Source of the DNA: Guyanagaster necrorhizus
Lineage: Eukaryota > Basidiomycota > Agaricomycetes > Agaricales > Physalacriaceae
NCBI RefSeq assembly: GCF_019112545.1
Contig: NW_025064889.1
Span: forward strand, 1-64,000
Direction: 5' to 3'
DNA: 64,000 nucleotides
Below are positions 24,817 through 37,677 of the stretch, in pieces (the stretch's first letter is position 1; every line of letters begins with the position of its first letter). Made by a program: the position numbers and the translations under genes. The notes under the pieces are model-generated. The model was not told the origin of the DNA. It was given only the letters and a program-made list of their open reading frames with translations, and ran no database searches.

Positions 24817-27800
24817 TGGCTGGCTGTGTCTTTTACTTTCTCCACTTTGGTTTCTGCACCAAGTTCTTCTTCTTCCTTTTGTAAGTCAGCAATCTGTGCT
24901 CAGATGTCTTCTCACATTCTTTTCTTCTTCAGGCAGTGTTTTGCTATATGGCCCTTTTGGCCACAATTGAAGCATTTGTCTTCCTTCTTCATCTGATCTA
25001 TATCCATGGGCTTTGCTGCTTCCATATATGTGGTTTCTGTTCTGATCTTCTGTGCACCATAGGTGAAGACCATAAAGGGTCCTGATGATTTTCCAGCAGT
25101 TGTCTCTGATGATTTGTTTAGTGTTAGCAGTGTTGACTTCTTCATGTGATCTTGCAGCATTGTTGATTCTGCTTTCTGCCTTTATTGCTCCTTATACATC
25201 TTGATGATTCATTCCTTCCATTCATCATAGCCATTTGGCATGAGAGCTCAGATACCAATTGCTGAGATTATTGTGATGTAAGAGGAGGAGACCCCTCGCT
25301 TAAGAGCCTCGACCATTCTGCTATTATTTGTGGTGTCATCCTATATTCTGGTGAGCTTGGCTAATTGTTCCAACTTGTTGAAATAGTCTGTGGCTGCTTT
25401 ATCAGCCATCTTATACTCCTTGATCTTCTGTTTATATACTTCTTATATAGCAGAATCAATGAACTTCTTGTAGAGCATTTGTTTAAAGACAGGCCATGAG
25501 GAATATCAGTAGTGCTCCTGAGTTGATGATCAAAAGTTCAGAGAGATAAGAATTCATCATGTTTTGGCTCTTTTTTTGAGGTAGAAGGTGGCAAAGATGA
25601 CCTTGTTCATGTCAGTCCCTAAGTATCCTATATAGACCTCAAAGTACTGTTCACAGTCAATAAGCAATCTGTCAATGTCATCTGATGTGCTCTGGAAAGG
25701 GTGGAGTAAGGGTGGAGTTTCTGTAAGAGGTCTGAGCAGCATTGTAGAACTGCTGTGTCAGCTGGTAATGTGCTCATCAGGTTGGGCCAATCTGAGAATG
25801 GTGGTCTTGCCACTCTTGTGATGGTCTAAAGAGTGAATGGAGTGAATTGTCATCTGCAACTGGACTTTCCTATGGAAGTTCTTTCTTCTGCACTATAACT
25901 CCATCTTGAATGGTGAATCCTAGTTATACTGCTTCAGGATCATTCCTAACCAGCTCTTTTTCTGCTTCACTTCCAGTTGCCTCATCAGGCAGGGGTTGGG
26001 CCCTTAGCACTCAGCTTTCTCTGTCAGTTCAGAGGTTTCAATATGAGACTGGAGAAGCTTCCAGCTAGGGTTGAGACCTTATTAGCCATGTTGCCATAGA
26101 TCAGATCGATAGGGTGGAGAATGAAAAGGTGCTTTTAATGAATAAGGCTGCATATATGACTCTTTTCAGCATAATGGGGGAGGTTTTCAGCATTGGTTAT
26201 ATAGTGGCTGGCATCTGATAAGCTAGTAGTCTTTGAACTTTATCTTTGGGATGCCATTTATTGTACTGTATAGCAGCATAGTCAATGGCCTCATGTCTCA
26301 GTATTTCTGTTTGTTCATTAGATGTAAAATGAAGATATAATTGACTAATTTTCAATGCTATCCAGATAGCATCACATCATAAAAAGTTCACCCCTTGCAA
26401 GTATAACTCCCAGTATTCCTGTGTTCTTGCCTCCTGTATTGCTTGTTCCAATTCTTCTTTGCCTGTGTCTTCTTGCAGCCTATATGTGAGTGCTTCTTCC
26501 AACTGGAGTAGATTGCTACTTTCAGTTTCCTCACTCTCTTCATCTTTCTTGTCCTCCTCATCCCTGAGAGAGAAAGCAGTGGGCAGGTTATAGAAACTCT
26601 CCATGGCCTCTGATGGTTGTGTCATAAATCTGCTGTCCTGGCTAGATACTAGGTCTAGCCATGGGGCCTGAAGTCTCTGAGGCATTGATGTAGACAGAAG
26701 CTGGCTGGCTTCCAATATCAGAGTTGTATCAGTTCCCTCCTGCTGCTCTTGCTATTGCCACTCACTCACAATATAGCTGGATGTTTCACCGGTATCCATC
26801 ATTGAGTAACTGCCCAACCACTCTGCTACTGAGAAACCCTTAGAGAGCATGGGTGGGGATGTGAGCAGTCTCAGAGACTCATAACTTATAGTATCTAAGA
26901 ACAGACTCGTTGTCTCTGAATGCAATGTTGGCACTAGAGGTTCATCAGAGAGAGGGATATTGTGGAGTTGGAGGGTGTGGAAGGGTTCCTCCTGCTGCAA
27001 TGGTCTTATTTCACTAGTGGTTTTTACTTCAGGGGTCAGAGTCAGTGCTAGGCTCTTGGAATACTGGGGTTGAGAGAGACTGGTCAGCATGTACTGGTAC
27101 AAGTATAGATGTGACCTCAGGCTGGAGTCTATACCAGTTAGCAATGTTAGCCCTTTCTAGTCAAGCCCTTTCAACTTCTCACTGCTTCTCTCAGTGCTGC
27201 CTGTCATATTCTGTGGCTTTCCATCTCCACCTCCCACTCTTGATGATGCACTCCTCAAGCTCACTGCAAACTGGCTGCAGTGCAGTTCACTATCTCTGCT
27301 CTTTTTGCTAGAGGGCCTTGTCATAGTTGAAAGGGATGTTAGTATCCCAGATAGGAAAATATCAGTGTATAATTTCATCTCAGGCTTTCTGGTTTCAGTG
27401 CTTGTCATTGAGTCAGTCTGAGGGTGCTCTCCTCAGCCCACTGCTGGTCCCAACTAAGCAGGGAATAGAGGAGGTGAGGCTGTGAGGCTGCTCTTGAGGA
27501 GATGTTTGATGGGATCTTGTAGCCAATCAAGCAGCATCAAGAGAATCTCTGGCATAGTCAGCAATCCCCCTGGTTCAAGAGGCGGTGGTAGAGTCAGGAG
27601 AGAGAGACTGCTAAAAGAAGTCTCTTGGGATCTCCTCATTCTCATGGTCAGATAAAGGTCCTGAGACTCATGGATTTTGGAATCCCATGAGATGAGAGTT
27701 GCAGTCTCTACTGGATCATTGAGAGAGGTATCAGTGTCTTTCTTCTTCTTGAACATCCCCTTAATGTAGGCTGCTAGGTCTAGCTTCAGGTAAGGGACTT

Positions 27801-27830
27801 GTCAGAGGCTAGTGAGACATTCATTGGAAT
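24813..27830 (-). pseudogene. ORF1/Gag relic of element C
   Basis: This minus-strand gag ends at TGA 24815-24813. The CCHC knuckle is perfect at ~25,010-24,920 (KCFNCGQKGHIAKHC), the best in the window. The capsid-like core is at ~25,800-25,200, and an Asp/Glu-rich N-terminal region lies at ~27,400-26,380 in one frame. The 5' start is uncertain (~27,830). It carries a frameshift near 25,700-25,900 and several stops. Confidence 0.8.
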
Positions 27831-28051
27831 TCAGGGATATCATAGAGTGGGAGATCTGAGGTTATGTTTTGTAGGATGTGTTAGATATGTTGAAACTTAT
27901 TATAGTGTCTGATTGTCCAGGCAGTAATTGAATAGTGTCCCTGGCACAGCTGGATGATCACCAACAATCCTAACAATGTTCCAATGATGGAAGAGAGGAG
28001 TTCAAAAAACTCTCAGTCAAAGTTTGAGTCTGTTGTGTTGATAGAGGGCAT
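27821..28051 (-). pseudogene. Conserved small hydrophobic ORF between LTR and gag, copy C
   Basis: ATG at 28051 opens a frame of 76 codons with EFFELLSSIIGTLLGLLVII and a TSDLPLYDIP tail. Leucines and glutamines of the helix use different synonymous codons from copy E, as expected if the peptide and not the DNA was conserved. Two internal stops: one near codon 13, the other CGA to TGA at the Arg of B. Confidence 0.6.
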
Positions 28052-28094
28052 TTGATTTCCTTTGCACTAATATGCATGAGAAAAGAGAAGAGGA

Positions 28095-28310
28095 AGCTTT
28101 GAGCTAATTGTTAGATTCAAGCATCATATGAACAGATACACATGATAAACAGCCTAGTCTCCTCACACTTTGAGAGATCAGCTGAGTTCACTGATGTGTA
28201 TTCTGACTGTTGTGTCACAAGATCTGAAGGATTAGCTCAAGAGTAGAATGAGATAGAATAAACTTTAGCTTGAAGCTGGAGTTTACCAGACAGAGTGAGT
28301 CTCTTAAATA
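28095..28310 (-). promoter_or_regulatory. Self-complementary primer site, R site and TATA box of element C
   Basis: The primer site (28107-28095, TTAGCTCAAAGCT on the minus strand) pairs with the LTR R site (28277-28265, AGCTTCAAGCTAA) except at one central CpG-derived dinucleotide. TATTTAAG (28310-28303) lies 33 bases upstream of the R site. Confidence 0.68.
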
Positions 28311-28568
28311 CTGTACAAGATTTGTCTAAATATACTACTGCTATTTATATGTTATTGAGTCTTTTATGCCTATTGTCCTTAAGCATCGATGCTGTACATA
28401 AAAGAGTGATTGTGTGTTGTCAGGCAATGCTGTTGTGTCGAAAGACAATGACAGACTTGGCTAGTTGTAATGACTAAGCTTTGTCTCACAATCTTAAGCA
28501 TCTGTTATAGTGCCCTGACTAAGCATAAATAGAGGTTAATTAAAGAGAGAAATAGAAAAATTATAACA
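28109..28568 (-). repeat. 5' LTR of element C (460 bp)
   Basis: The same length as the 3' LTR. It starts at 28568 (TGTTATAATT on the minus strand) and ends TCTAACA at 28109. Confidence 0.94.
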
Positions 28569-28573
28569 CAAGC

Positions 28574-31500
28574 CAGTTCAATTACCAAATACATGGAACT
28601 AAGGCTCACTATCAGAGACCATTCAGAATGAATCAATTTAGCAGTAACTGACCTAGGAACTAAGAAAATATTCCTTGGTTATGATTGGCTGATCCAACAC
28701 AATCCACTAATCAATTGGAAGACCAGATGCATCATTTTCACCAGATGCCAATGCCAGAAAATTCCATTTGAACTACTGGATGAAGATTCTGAGGACCAAT
28801 GAGATGAAGAAATAGAAGATGGCAAAACAATTCTCACTATTGACCTGCAAAAGGCCATTCACATTCACACTATACACCATGCAAACAACCTAGCAGCAAG
28901 GGCCAATGCCAAAAAGGAGGAAAGGACATTCAAGGAAATGGTACCCAAGTGGACATGGAACTACCAAGACTTATTCAACAAGAAAAGTTTCAACAAATTA
29001 CCCAACTCAAAGTCTTGAGACCATGCCATCAAACTAATCCCAAACACCAATGCCAACCTGGATTGCAAGATCTACTCACTTAATAGCAATAAACAACAAA
29101 AATTGGATAAGTTTCTTGAAGAAAACTTATCCAGTGGGAGGATTTGGCCATCAAAGTCACTGATAGCTTCTCTCTTCTTCTTTGTCAAAAAGAAGGATGG
29201 CAAACTCCAACCAGTATAGGACTATCAGAAGCTCAATGAAATGATGATCAAGAATCATTATCTGCTTTCTTTAATTTTGGAATTAATGGACAAACTCTGT
29301 GGAGCAAAGTACTATACCAAATTGGACATTCGGTGGGGGTACAACAATGTGCACATCAAAGAAAGTGATGAATGGAAGGCTGCTTTTTAAACCAACCATG
29401 GGTTGTTCGAACTGATGGTTATGTTTTTTAGACTCACCAACTTGCTGGCAACCTTCCAATAAATGATGAATGACATTTTTAAAGACCTCATCACCACTGG
29501 AAAAGCCATGATCTACTTAGATGACATTCTTATTATGTCCAAAACCAAGGAGGAACACCAACAGCTGATATGACAGGTACTAGCCTTGATAAGAAAGTAT
29601 TGACTTTTTCTCAAAGCTGAGAAATATGAATTTGAGGTATTAGAAACAGAATACCTTGGAGTCATTATCAGTGAAGGAAGCATCAGGATTGACCCTATCA
29701 AAGTGGCAGGAGTAACTGAGTGGTCAGAGCTGACAAAGAAGAAGGAACTGCAATCATTCTTTGGATTCACCAACTTCTACTGATGGTTCATTCAGGACTA
29801 CAGTAAAATAGTCTGATCCATAACACAATTGACTGGAAATTCTCCATGGACTTGAGAAATTTCCCAACAAATGGTGTTTGATGACCTCAAATGCTGATTG
29901 GCTGAAGATGTCATCCTAGCCATATCAAGTCAGGATGGAAAATTCAGAGTGGAAGCTGACTTCAGTAAAGGTGCTACTGAGCTGTACTCTCATAAGAACA
30001 GGATGGTAAATGGCAACCCATCACCTTTATGTCAAAGGTGCTCACTGTCACAGAATGCAACTATGAAATCTATGACAAGAAACTCCTTGTCATAATGCTT
30101 GCCCTTGCCAAATGGCAGCATTATCTCATTGGAGTGATCCAGACCTTCAAGATCTAGACAGATCATCAAAACCTCTGATATTTCCATCTGCCACAAAAAC
30201 TCAATCACTGACAAGCTCAGTGGATCACAGAATTATCACAATATGAGTACATGCTACACCATAAAGCTGGAGCAGCAAACAAGAAGGCTGACCTTCTCAG
30301 CCAGAGGGCCAACTATGACCAGAGAGGAGACAACAACAAGGAAGTCATGCTCCTATGACTAGAACACTTCTGTGCCATGATTATGCTCATAGAAGAAGAG
30401 ATGCATGAACACATCAAGAGCATCACTAGAGATCCCCACAAGTGGGATCAAAAAATTACTCCATCACTCAACTACAAGAGAAGGCTAAAGAAGAAAGAGG
30501 GATTGATCCATTATAATAGACAGATCTATATCCCAAGGAGTCAGAGGCTTTGTGATGATATCATCTCCACATGCCATAATCATGCGACCACTGAACACCC
30601 TGAGATCACTAAAATGAAAGAATTAGTCTTGAGGGAGTATTAGTGGCCCAAAATAAACCATGATATCATCCAATATGTCAAGGCTTATGAGGTTTGCCAA
30701 TGAGGCAAGACTTCAACACAACTCAGAGTAGCATCTCTTCATCTGAATGAGATACTATCATCACCATGGACCCACATTTCAGTGGATATAGTGACAGGAC
30801 TTCCCAAAAGTGACAGTTATGATGCAATTATTGTTATAGTTGATCACTTCTTGAAGGCAATCATCCTGATTGCCTGCTCAACAGAATTAATAATCAGAAG
30901 GATGGACAAAGATCCTACAAGATGAAGTCTATGCAAAGTATGGCATGTCTCAAGTAGTGATCTCAGACAGAGGACCACAATTCATCTCCAAATTCTTGAA
31001 TGACTTATATCAACTCCTCAACATCAAATGGAATGCCTCAATGGTATATCACTCTCAAACAGACAGCCAGACAGAGTGGGTGAATTAAGAAATTGAAAAG
31101 TATCTTAGACTTTTCATCAACTACCATCAAGATGACTGGATGGAGTGGCTCACACTAGCTGCCTTCTAACATAATAACAGGGTTCACTCTGCAACTGGCA
31201 AAACACTATTCTTTATAAACTATAGGAGACATCCACAGGTTGCCCAAAGTCAGTGAAAACACACAATGATGTCAGCATCATCAGATTTTGCCACTACAAT
31301 GGCAAAAATCCATGAAGAAACAAGGACAGCTCTTGAAAAGACTGCCTTCACAATGAAAAAACAGTATGACAAGCACCAACAACTGGCCTATAAATATTCA
31401 ACCAATGACAAAGTTTAGTTGGATACTATAAATCTCCACCTCTCATGTCCAAAACAGAAACTCACAGATAAACAAACAGGACCATTCAAAGTTGTCACCA

Positions 31501-32115
31501 AGATCAGCAACTCCACATATAAGTTGCATATAATGTCTTTAATGAGACATTTTTGACACTATACATCACACCAGCCTTTTCAAATCAAGAATGACCACTA
31601 CCTCTGCCACCAGAACTAATTGATGATGAAGAGCACTATAAAATCGATAAAGTACTAAACCATAAACATGAAAAGTCAAAGCATGAGGCAGAGGCATAAA
31701 AACAACCATTGACTATCTAGTCAGCTGGAAAGACTATGGCTCAGAATCCAATCAATGGGTAAATGAGAAATATATGGATACAGAGGAGGCCATACATGAC
31801 TATGAACAGTGAAATAACAGGGTCAATATGAGCAAATACATCAACCTAAATTTTGTAATCAACAAGATGACAAATAGGACATAAAGTGAAAAGCAATGTT
31901 CAGGACATTTACTGACTATCAAGCCAGAAATGGATGGTGATGATGATTATAAGCAACAACAACAGTGCCTATCACCATCCTATGTGCAGGACACAAAGAC
32001 TACTATAGATCCAGCAGATAAGCCACCTGCAATGCAGATGAGAGAATACTCTGATAGAACCAGAAGACTTATCCTTAAATTAGCCATTGGGATGATGGTC
32101 TTAAAGAGGGGATAA
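28574..32115 (+). pseudogene. Pol of element G-D, part 3 (protease end to chromodomain)
   Basis: Resumes after element C in the protease C-terminal region (SSITKYMELRLTI). RT follows at ~29,100-29,790 with YLDDILIMS near 29,510, then RNase H at ~29,900-30,190, the integrase zinc region at ~30,560-30,710, the core at ~30,780-31,110 and a chromodomain at ~31,630-31,810. It carries many stops and several frameshifts, and is more decayed than B, which fits its greater age. It ends at the polypurine tract before the 3' LTR. Confidence 0.88.
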
Positions 32116-32630
32116 TGTTACAATTTTTCTTATTTTCTTTCTCTTTTGCCTTTGATTTATTTGGGATTGATCTCTATTTCTGCTTAGTCAGACCTAGTGC
32201 TTAGAATCATGGGAATGCTTAGTCATCAGCACCACCCTGATCTGGTCACTGCTGTGAAGTCATGCAACAGCATAACAACAGAGAAGTCTCTCTTATCTTG
32301 GTGCAGCAGTAACAGCATAACAGCAGGACAATACTTTTTGTAGGTATCTTAGTGACACTGGACAAAATGCTACACAGCACCAGCAAAGACAATTAGGTAG
32401 TTATATTCTTGGAATAATAAGAATTTAGTATTTAAATAGTGTAGCTCTCACTGTAGTAACTCCAGCTTCGAGCTAAAGTTTATTCTTCACTATCTACTCT
32501 CAAGCGACTTGCAACTGCCTTGTTCACACAATGCTGATAGTGCATCAGTGAACTCTAACAGTCTAACCTGAAGTGTGAGGTTCTGTTAGTTTATCATGTG
32601 TTATTAGTCACATGGAATTTGAGCTTAACA
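32116..32630 (+). repeat. 3' LTR of element G-D (515 bp)
   Basis: TGTTACAATT...CTTAACA, preceded by AAAGAGGGGATAA. Its R site AGCTTCGAGCTAA keeps the central CpG, supporting this as the ancestral form. It is followed by CAATT (32631-32635), the expected but unpaired target duplicate. Confidence 0.92.
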
Positions 32631-32636
32631 CAATTC

Positions 32637-33240
32637 TCCTACATAGTCTTTCTGAATGAGCTTTATAGCAACTTTGGCTCCTTTGATGCTATCAGGGATG
32701 CTGAAGATGCACTGAAGCATCTTCAGATATATAATAGAGACCAGATCATAAAGTATATAGTCTAATTCAATCAGTATGCTTTGCAGATCAGATACAAAGA
32801 TAACTCTCTCTGCTATGCCTTCTATTATGGTCTCTGTATCTGCATCAAGGATGATATGGCTCACCACAGAAAGCCTAGAAATCTCTATGATATGTGCTTT
32901 CTTGCCTAAGAGCTTGATACTCAATAATAAACCTGAAAAACTGAAATTGCTTATGAAAATTAGAACAACAAGGCTTCTAATCCATCCTCCAATCCAACAT
33001 TTCTTTCTCAGTATTCAGCTCTATCTCAAGAACTATAGATTCCACTGCTACTCCTAAGCCCTATGCTGACAAGCTAAGAAAAGATAGCTGTCTTACTCAG
33101 AAAGAAAAAGACTGCCATCATCAGAACAATCTCTGTATGTTCTGTGAAGCCAAGCTCAAGACTGAAGATCACAACAAGCAGAAGACAGTAGTCTCTGCTA
33201 AGGGCCATGCAGCTGAAGTAAACATTGCTTCTGAAGAATC
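32637..33240 (+). pseudogene. Gag relic of element F
   Basis: Translation shows FLNELYSNFGSFDAI and FYYGLCIKDDMAHHR, the pattern of the C-terminal half of a common basidiomycete gypsy Gag. A degraded zinc knuckle region (LCMFCEAKLKTEDHN) lies near 33,130. Stops at formerly Gln or Trp codons. The N-terminal half is absent. Confidence 0.78.
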
Positions 33241-33329
33241 AGCTCTAATAGAGTCAGAAAACTAGAAAGCAATCCTGTTTCCTCCATGTGAGTTCAGAGT
33301 TGCATTGACTCTATTCATACACTGAAGGT

Positions 33330-36300
33330 CATCACTCTCAATGCAACATTTCTTTCCAACCATTCCTTCTACATTTCTCTCTCAGCAGAACTGCCCTTAG
33401 GATCAGAATCTGATGGCTCTCTAATTTCTACCATTCTGTGTTTTATTGCTCTTATTAACTCTAAATCTAGCCACTGCTTTATTGATATCAAGTATATAGC
33501 TGATAATAATATTCTGACTACATCTATCTCTATCATACAACTTTGCCTCTTCAATAGCTCCATAGAAAGCTGCATCTCACAAATCACAACCATCTCAATC
33601 TATTTCCTTTCTGGAAACATCTTTCTCATTGATTTCTATGTCACCCACTTGAATTCATCTTATAATCTTGTTCTCAGATACAACTGGCTCTTTTGCTACA
33701 ATTTATTGATTGACTGAGCAAATAACAGTATCTCTTTCCATTCAAACTATCAGAACACTACCTCCAGCAGTCTAATAGTCTCTGCTATATTTCCAGGACT
33801 TTCATGCTCACTAAACAACAGTTCAGCTTCTCCTGAACCTTCCAGTTCTAATCCAGGATTCCTATGCTCACCAGAATCTAATATTCCAACCCTTTTCAAG
33901 CCTTCAAGCTCATTTACAGGACTTTCATGCCTGCAGGACAACAGTTCATCTCCTGAACTTTCTAGTTCAATCTCAGGACTTTTGCATCTATCAGACTCCA
34001 ATAGTCTCTCCTCTGAGTTTTCACCCTATTTCAATCTTAATCTGAGTAGCTGGCAGACTCTATTCTTATATAAACTCATCCACTCCTATCCTTCTTCAGA
34101 GTCCTTTACTATGAAAACACACCCAAAGATCTCCATTATATCTGCTACTGCATTTGTCTGAGCCTGTGCAGAGAGAGATGCTTAGCAGTTTACACTGCAG
34201 TCTTTCTTGCCAAATATTAGAGCCAAAGCCACTTTCATGGAACTGGCAAATCAGTGCCAGTAGAGTATCATGATTTTGCAGACATCTTCAGTGACACCCT
34301 CTCTAAAAACCTCTCTGAGCATAGATCATATGATCTCAAGATCAATCTTAAAGAAGGCATTTCTCCTCTATTTGGATCTATCTACTTCCTCTCAGAATCT
34401 AAACTTAAGATTCTATATTATTTTACTGAGAATAATCTCCACAATAGTTTCATTATCTCTTTCCACTCTCTGCATGGAGCTCTGATCCTCTTTGTCAAGA
34501 AAAAGACTGATGAACTCTGACTCTGCATAGACTGCTGAGGCCAGAACAACATCTTCAAGAAGGATCACTACTCTCTTTTTCTCATCTCTGACCTCCTTGA
34601 TTCCACTCACTCTAGGTGCATTTACATCAAACTTGACCTCTGATATGCTTATCATCTGGTTCACATAGCTGAGTGTGATGAATGAAAAGCAGCCTTCCAG
34701 ACTTATTACAGCTCTTTTGAATGATGTGTCATGTCTTTTAGTCTCATAAATACTCTAGCAGCATTTCAATGCTTTGTGAACAATATCTTCTTTGACATGC
34801 TAGATATCTCAGTAGTAGTCTATCTTGACAACATTCTCATATTTATATATTGTAATACTCTAGAAGATCATTAGAATCATATTCATGAAGTTCTATGTAG
34901 GCTTAGAGCTAATAGATTTTACTGCAAGGGCTCAAAAAGCAAATTTCACTAGAATTCTATAGAATACCTAGACTATATTCTATCATCTGAAGGACTCTAC
35001 ATGTCTGAAGAAAAAGTCAAGACTATTATTGATTAGCTGGTGCCACAGAAAGTCAAGGACATTCAGTCTTTCTTTAGCTTTGCCAATTTCTACTATTGGT
35101 TTATACATGAATACAGTGATATCATTATATCTCTCACATGGCTCACATGCAAAGAAAATCTGTGGAATTTTAACAACAAGTGCATGACTGCTTTCAATGA
35201 GTTGAAGCAAATCTTTATGCATGCTTCTATTCTTACCCATTGGGTTCTTGATCAGCAGATAGTCATGAAAATTGATGCCTCTGACTATGCTATTGCTGCT
35301 ATCCTCTTTATTTATCTTGAGAATAGCAAAATCTATGCTATTGCACTCTGCTCTCAGAGCCTACACAATGCCAAACTCAACTATGACACATGATAAGAAG
35401 CTTCTCACCATTTTTGAAGCATTTAAACATTGGTGGCATTATCTTGAGGGCTCTATAGACAGCATCAACATTATAATGAACTACAAGAATCTTGAATATT
35501 TTTGCCACTACTAAAATTCTTATCTGCTGACAAGTCTGTTGATTCAAATACCTCTTCTAATTCAACTTAGTAATCCAGTTCTGCCCAGAAAAACTGAATG
35601 GGAAGCTGGATGCACTCACTAGATGATGGGACATCTACTCTAAAGAGAAGGATAGCCAATATGCTCAAGTCAATCCCCACAATTTCTGTTGGAAATCCTC
35701 AGTGTTGCATAGGGTAGACTCCTGGCTGGTAAGGTTAAAAGGTATGAACTTCTTATTCTGCAGCTCCTACAGAGCTTATATTTATACTCTCCAGGCTTAT
35801 ATCTAGAATTTACTACAACTTTCTCTTTTTCTTGAGCTTACTCATCAATTCTTGGCATGATGCTGAATTGCTCTTTCTAGAACTTTCTGGCAAAATCCCA
35901 ACAATTTCTAATCTGTCTTCATCCAAAAACAGCTCTCCACCTCTCTCTAGGCTACCTACCTTAAAGGCCCTACTCTCTGAGCTGGTGTCATCATGGATAT
36001 TAACAAACTCCATATCAACATCAAATAGATACAATCCTCTGACTCTGCAGACTCTGACAGTCTCTACCAGGCCAAATCAGCTTTTGAATCCAACATTCTT
36101 TGCTTTGAAGATTGTATCTATATACTAGACTCTGAGAATCTCCACCTTCATATACTGCAGAATAACTATGACCACATTCTTGCAGAGCACTTTAGGCAAA
36201 ACCAAACATTGAAATTAGTCTGGCAGAATTATATCTGGCCACAGATGTGCAAATATGTTTGATACTATGTTAAATCATGCATGGTATGTAAATGCAATAA

Positions 36301-37449
36301 GATACTCAAGCATCATCTCTATAGCTTGCTCAAGCTCTTACTGATCTCTGAATAGCTATGGGATTCTAGAGACATTATTGAGAAACTACTGGACTCTAAT
36401 AGATTCACCACTATTCTAGTCATCATTGACTATGTTAGCAAACAAGCAAGCTTTATCCCCACATACAACATCATCATCTCTGTGGAATTCACCCAGCTTT
36501 TCATTATCCACATCTTTTCCAAGCATGGAGTATTTAGCCACATAATCTTTGACTGTATCTCTGAATTTGTCTTCTAGTTCATCTGTGCTCTGGTGATAGC
36601 TCTTGATATAGAATTTTATTTTATTTCTGGTTACCACTCAGCAGCTGATAGACAAACTGAATGAGCAAACCAGACACTAGAACAGTACATTCATATCCAC
36701 TGTTTTTATCAATGGGATAATTGAGATACTCTTCTATCTATTACTGAATTCACCTATAACAATGCTTTTAATGCTTCCACTGGAATCCTCTTATTTTTTG
36801 CCAACAAGGGCTACCACTCTAACATCACCATTCATTCTGAATGTGATATCAGTTTCATCCAGACCTATGACTTTGCAGTCAATCTTGACAAACTTCATCA
36901 AGCCTTATGTGATAAAATCACCTAAGTCCAGTCTTATTATAAGGCTCAAGCAAACAAATATCAGATCCTGACATCCTTGTTCAAAGTTGATGATATGGTT
37001 TATCTCAGCTTCAAACACATTAAGATCATCTGTCCTACTATCAAATTCTCTAAAAGATTTCTTGGCCCTTTTGAAATTTTAGCTTAACTCAATTCTTATT
37101 TCTTCACCCTTAAGCTTCCACTGGACTTCCACTTTATTCACTCAGTCTTTCACATATCACAGTTGGAACCTATAGAAGAAAACATGATTCCTAATCAAGT
37201 TCAACCTTTGCCACCTCTGATCAAAGTTGATGATAAAAAACAATATGAAATTGCTCAAATCCTTGACTCTAAGCTTGACTGCTGGTTTCAGTGTCTGCTA
37301 TAGTACAAGATCCAGTGGTTAGATTATGAAGATAGTGATAAAGAATTTGCTTAGTTATCAACCTCTAAGTTCTCCACTGATGAATTTATTAAGAATTTCC
37401 ATCACCAATACTCAAATAAATCTGGATTCTTATCTAAGATCACCTCTTG
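33330..37449 (+). pseudogene. Pol relic of element F
   Basis: A protease-like region lies at ~33,330-33,720 (RYNWLFCYNLLID). RT is at ~34,250-35,110 (PVEYHDFADIFSDTL; the catalytic YLDD is degraded to YLDN near 34,820). RNase H at ~35,210-35,510 is followed by the solo LTR at 35687-35903. The integrase zinc region and core are at ~36,150-36,720 (CMVCKCNK; Asp, Asp and Glu regions visible), and a chromodomain at ~37,230-37,440 (IQWLDYEDSDKEF). Stops and frameshifts throughout. Unlike the A-E family, no extended Pol tail follows the chromodomain. Confidence 0.85.
35687..35903 (+). repeat. 217-bp solo LTR inside element F
   Basis: TGTTGG...CCAACA ends with a perfect 5-bp target duplication ATTTC (35682-35686, 35904-35908). 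It matches 57063-57269 along its length. It has lost the CpGs that the other copy keeps and has ~10 extra bases near its start. Orientation is arbitrary. It may be a solo LTR or a very short non-autonomous LTR-type element. Confidence 0.8.
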
Positions 37450-37677
37450 AACATCTCCTCTCTAGCTGCATTCTTACTTAGTTCTTTCAGTTTCTATCAG
37501 ATTCCATTTCATCTGCCTTCAGCCTCAAACTCTTATCTTAAATTTATTATTTCACTCTTCACTCCTAACTCTCTCACTTAATATTCAAGTCAAAAAAAAT
37601 CTTTATACATTTTTGGCTCTATCTAAGACTTAGCCTTTTACCACACTTTCACCTACAAAAGGTACATATATGGTTCT
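37450..37677. other. Gap between element F and the coiled-coil pseudogene
   Basis: AT-rich, CpG-poor sequence without a recognisable frame. It could hold the decayed 3' end of F, but no LTR repeat was found. Confidence 0.4.

Larger units (their letters stand above)
20427..28568 (-). mobile_element. Complete Ty3/gypsy retrotransposon C
   Basis: An 8142-bp minus-strand element with 460-bp LTRs and a perfect target duplication CAAGC (20422-20426, 28569-28573). It belongs to the same family as A, B and E but to a subfamily with shorter LTRs. It is inserted in the protease region of G-D. Its pol frame is free of indels from 24816 to 20920 but has many in-frame stops. Confidence 0.95.
8505..32630 (+). 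mobile_element. Ty3/gypsy retrotransposon G-D, split by insertions of B and C
   Basis: One plus-strand element in three pieces: 8505-11519, 20102-20426 and 28569-32630. Removing B (TSD ACAAG) rejoins the pol linker at 11519/20107. Removing C (TSD CAAGC) rejoins the protease at 20426/28574. The 5' LTR and the start of ORF1 are lost. The 3' LTR (32116-32630) abuts the gag of element F, read in frame from 32637. G-D therefore probably inserted into F, but its left target duplication is missing. Confidence 0.88.
32631..37449 (+). mobile_element. Second Ty3/gypsy family, element F, 5'-truncated
   Basis: A plus-strand gypsy relic of a different family from A-E, with gag, protease, RT, RNase H, integrase and chromodomain in order. 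The 5' LTR and gag start are missing because G-D inserted at 32631 and everything left of G-D is gone. I found no 3' LTR. It carries a solo LTR at 35687-35903. It is heavily mutated and is one of the oldest layers here. Confidence 0.85.
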
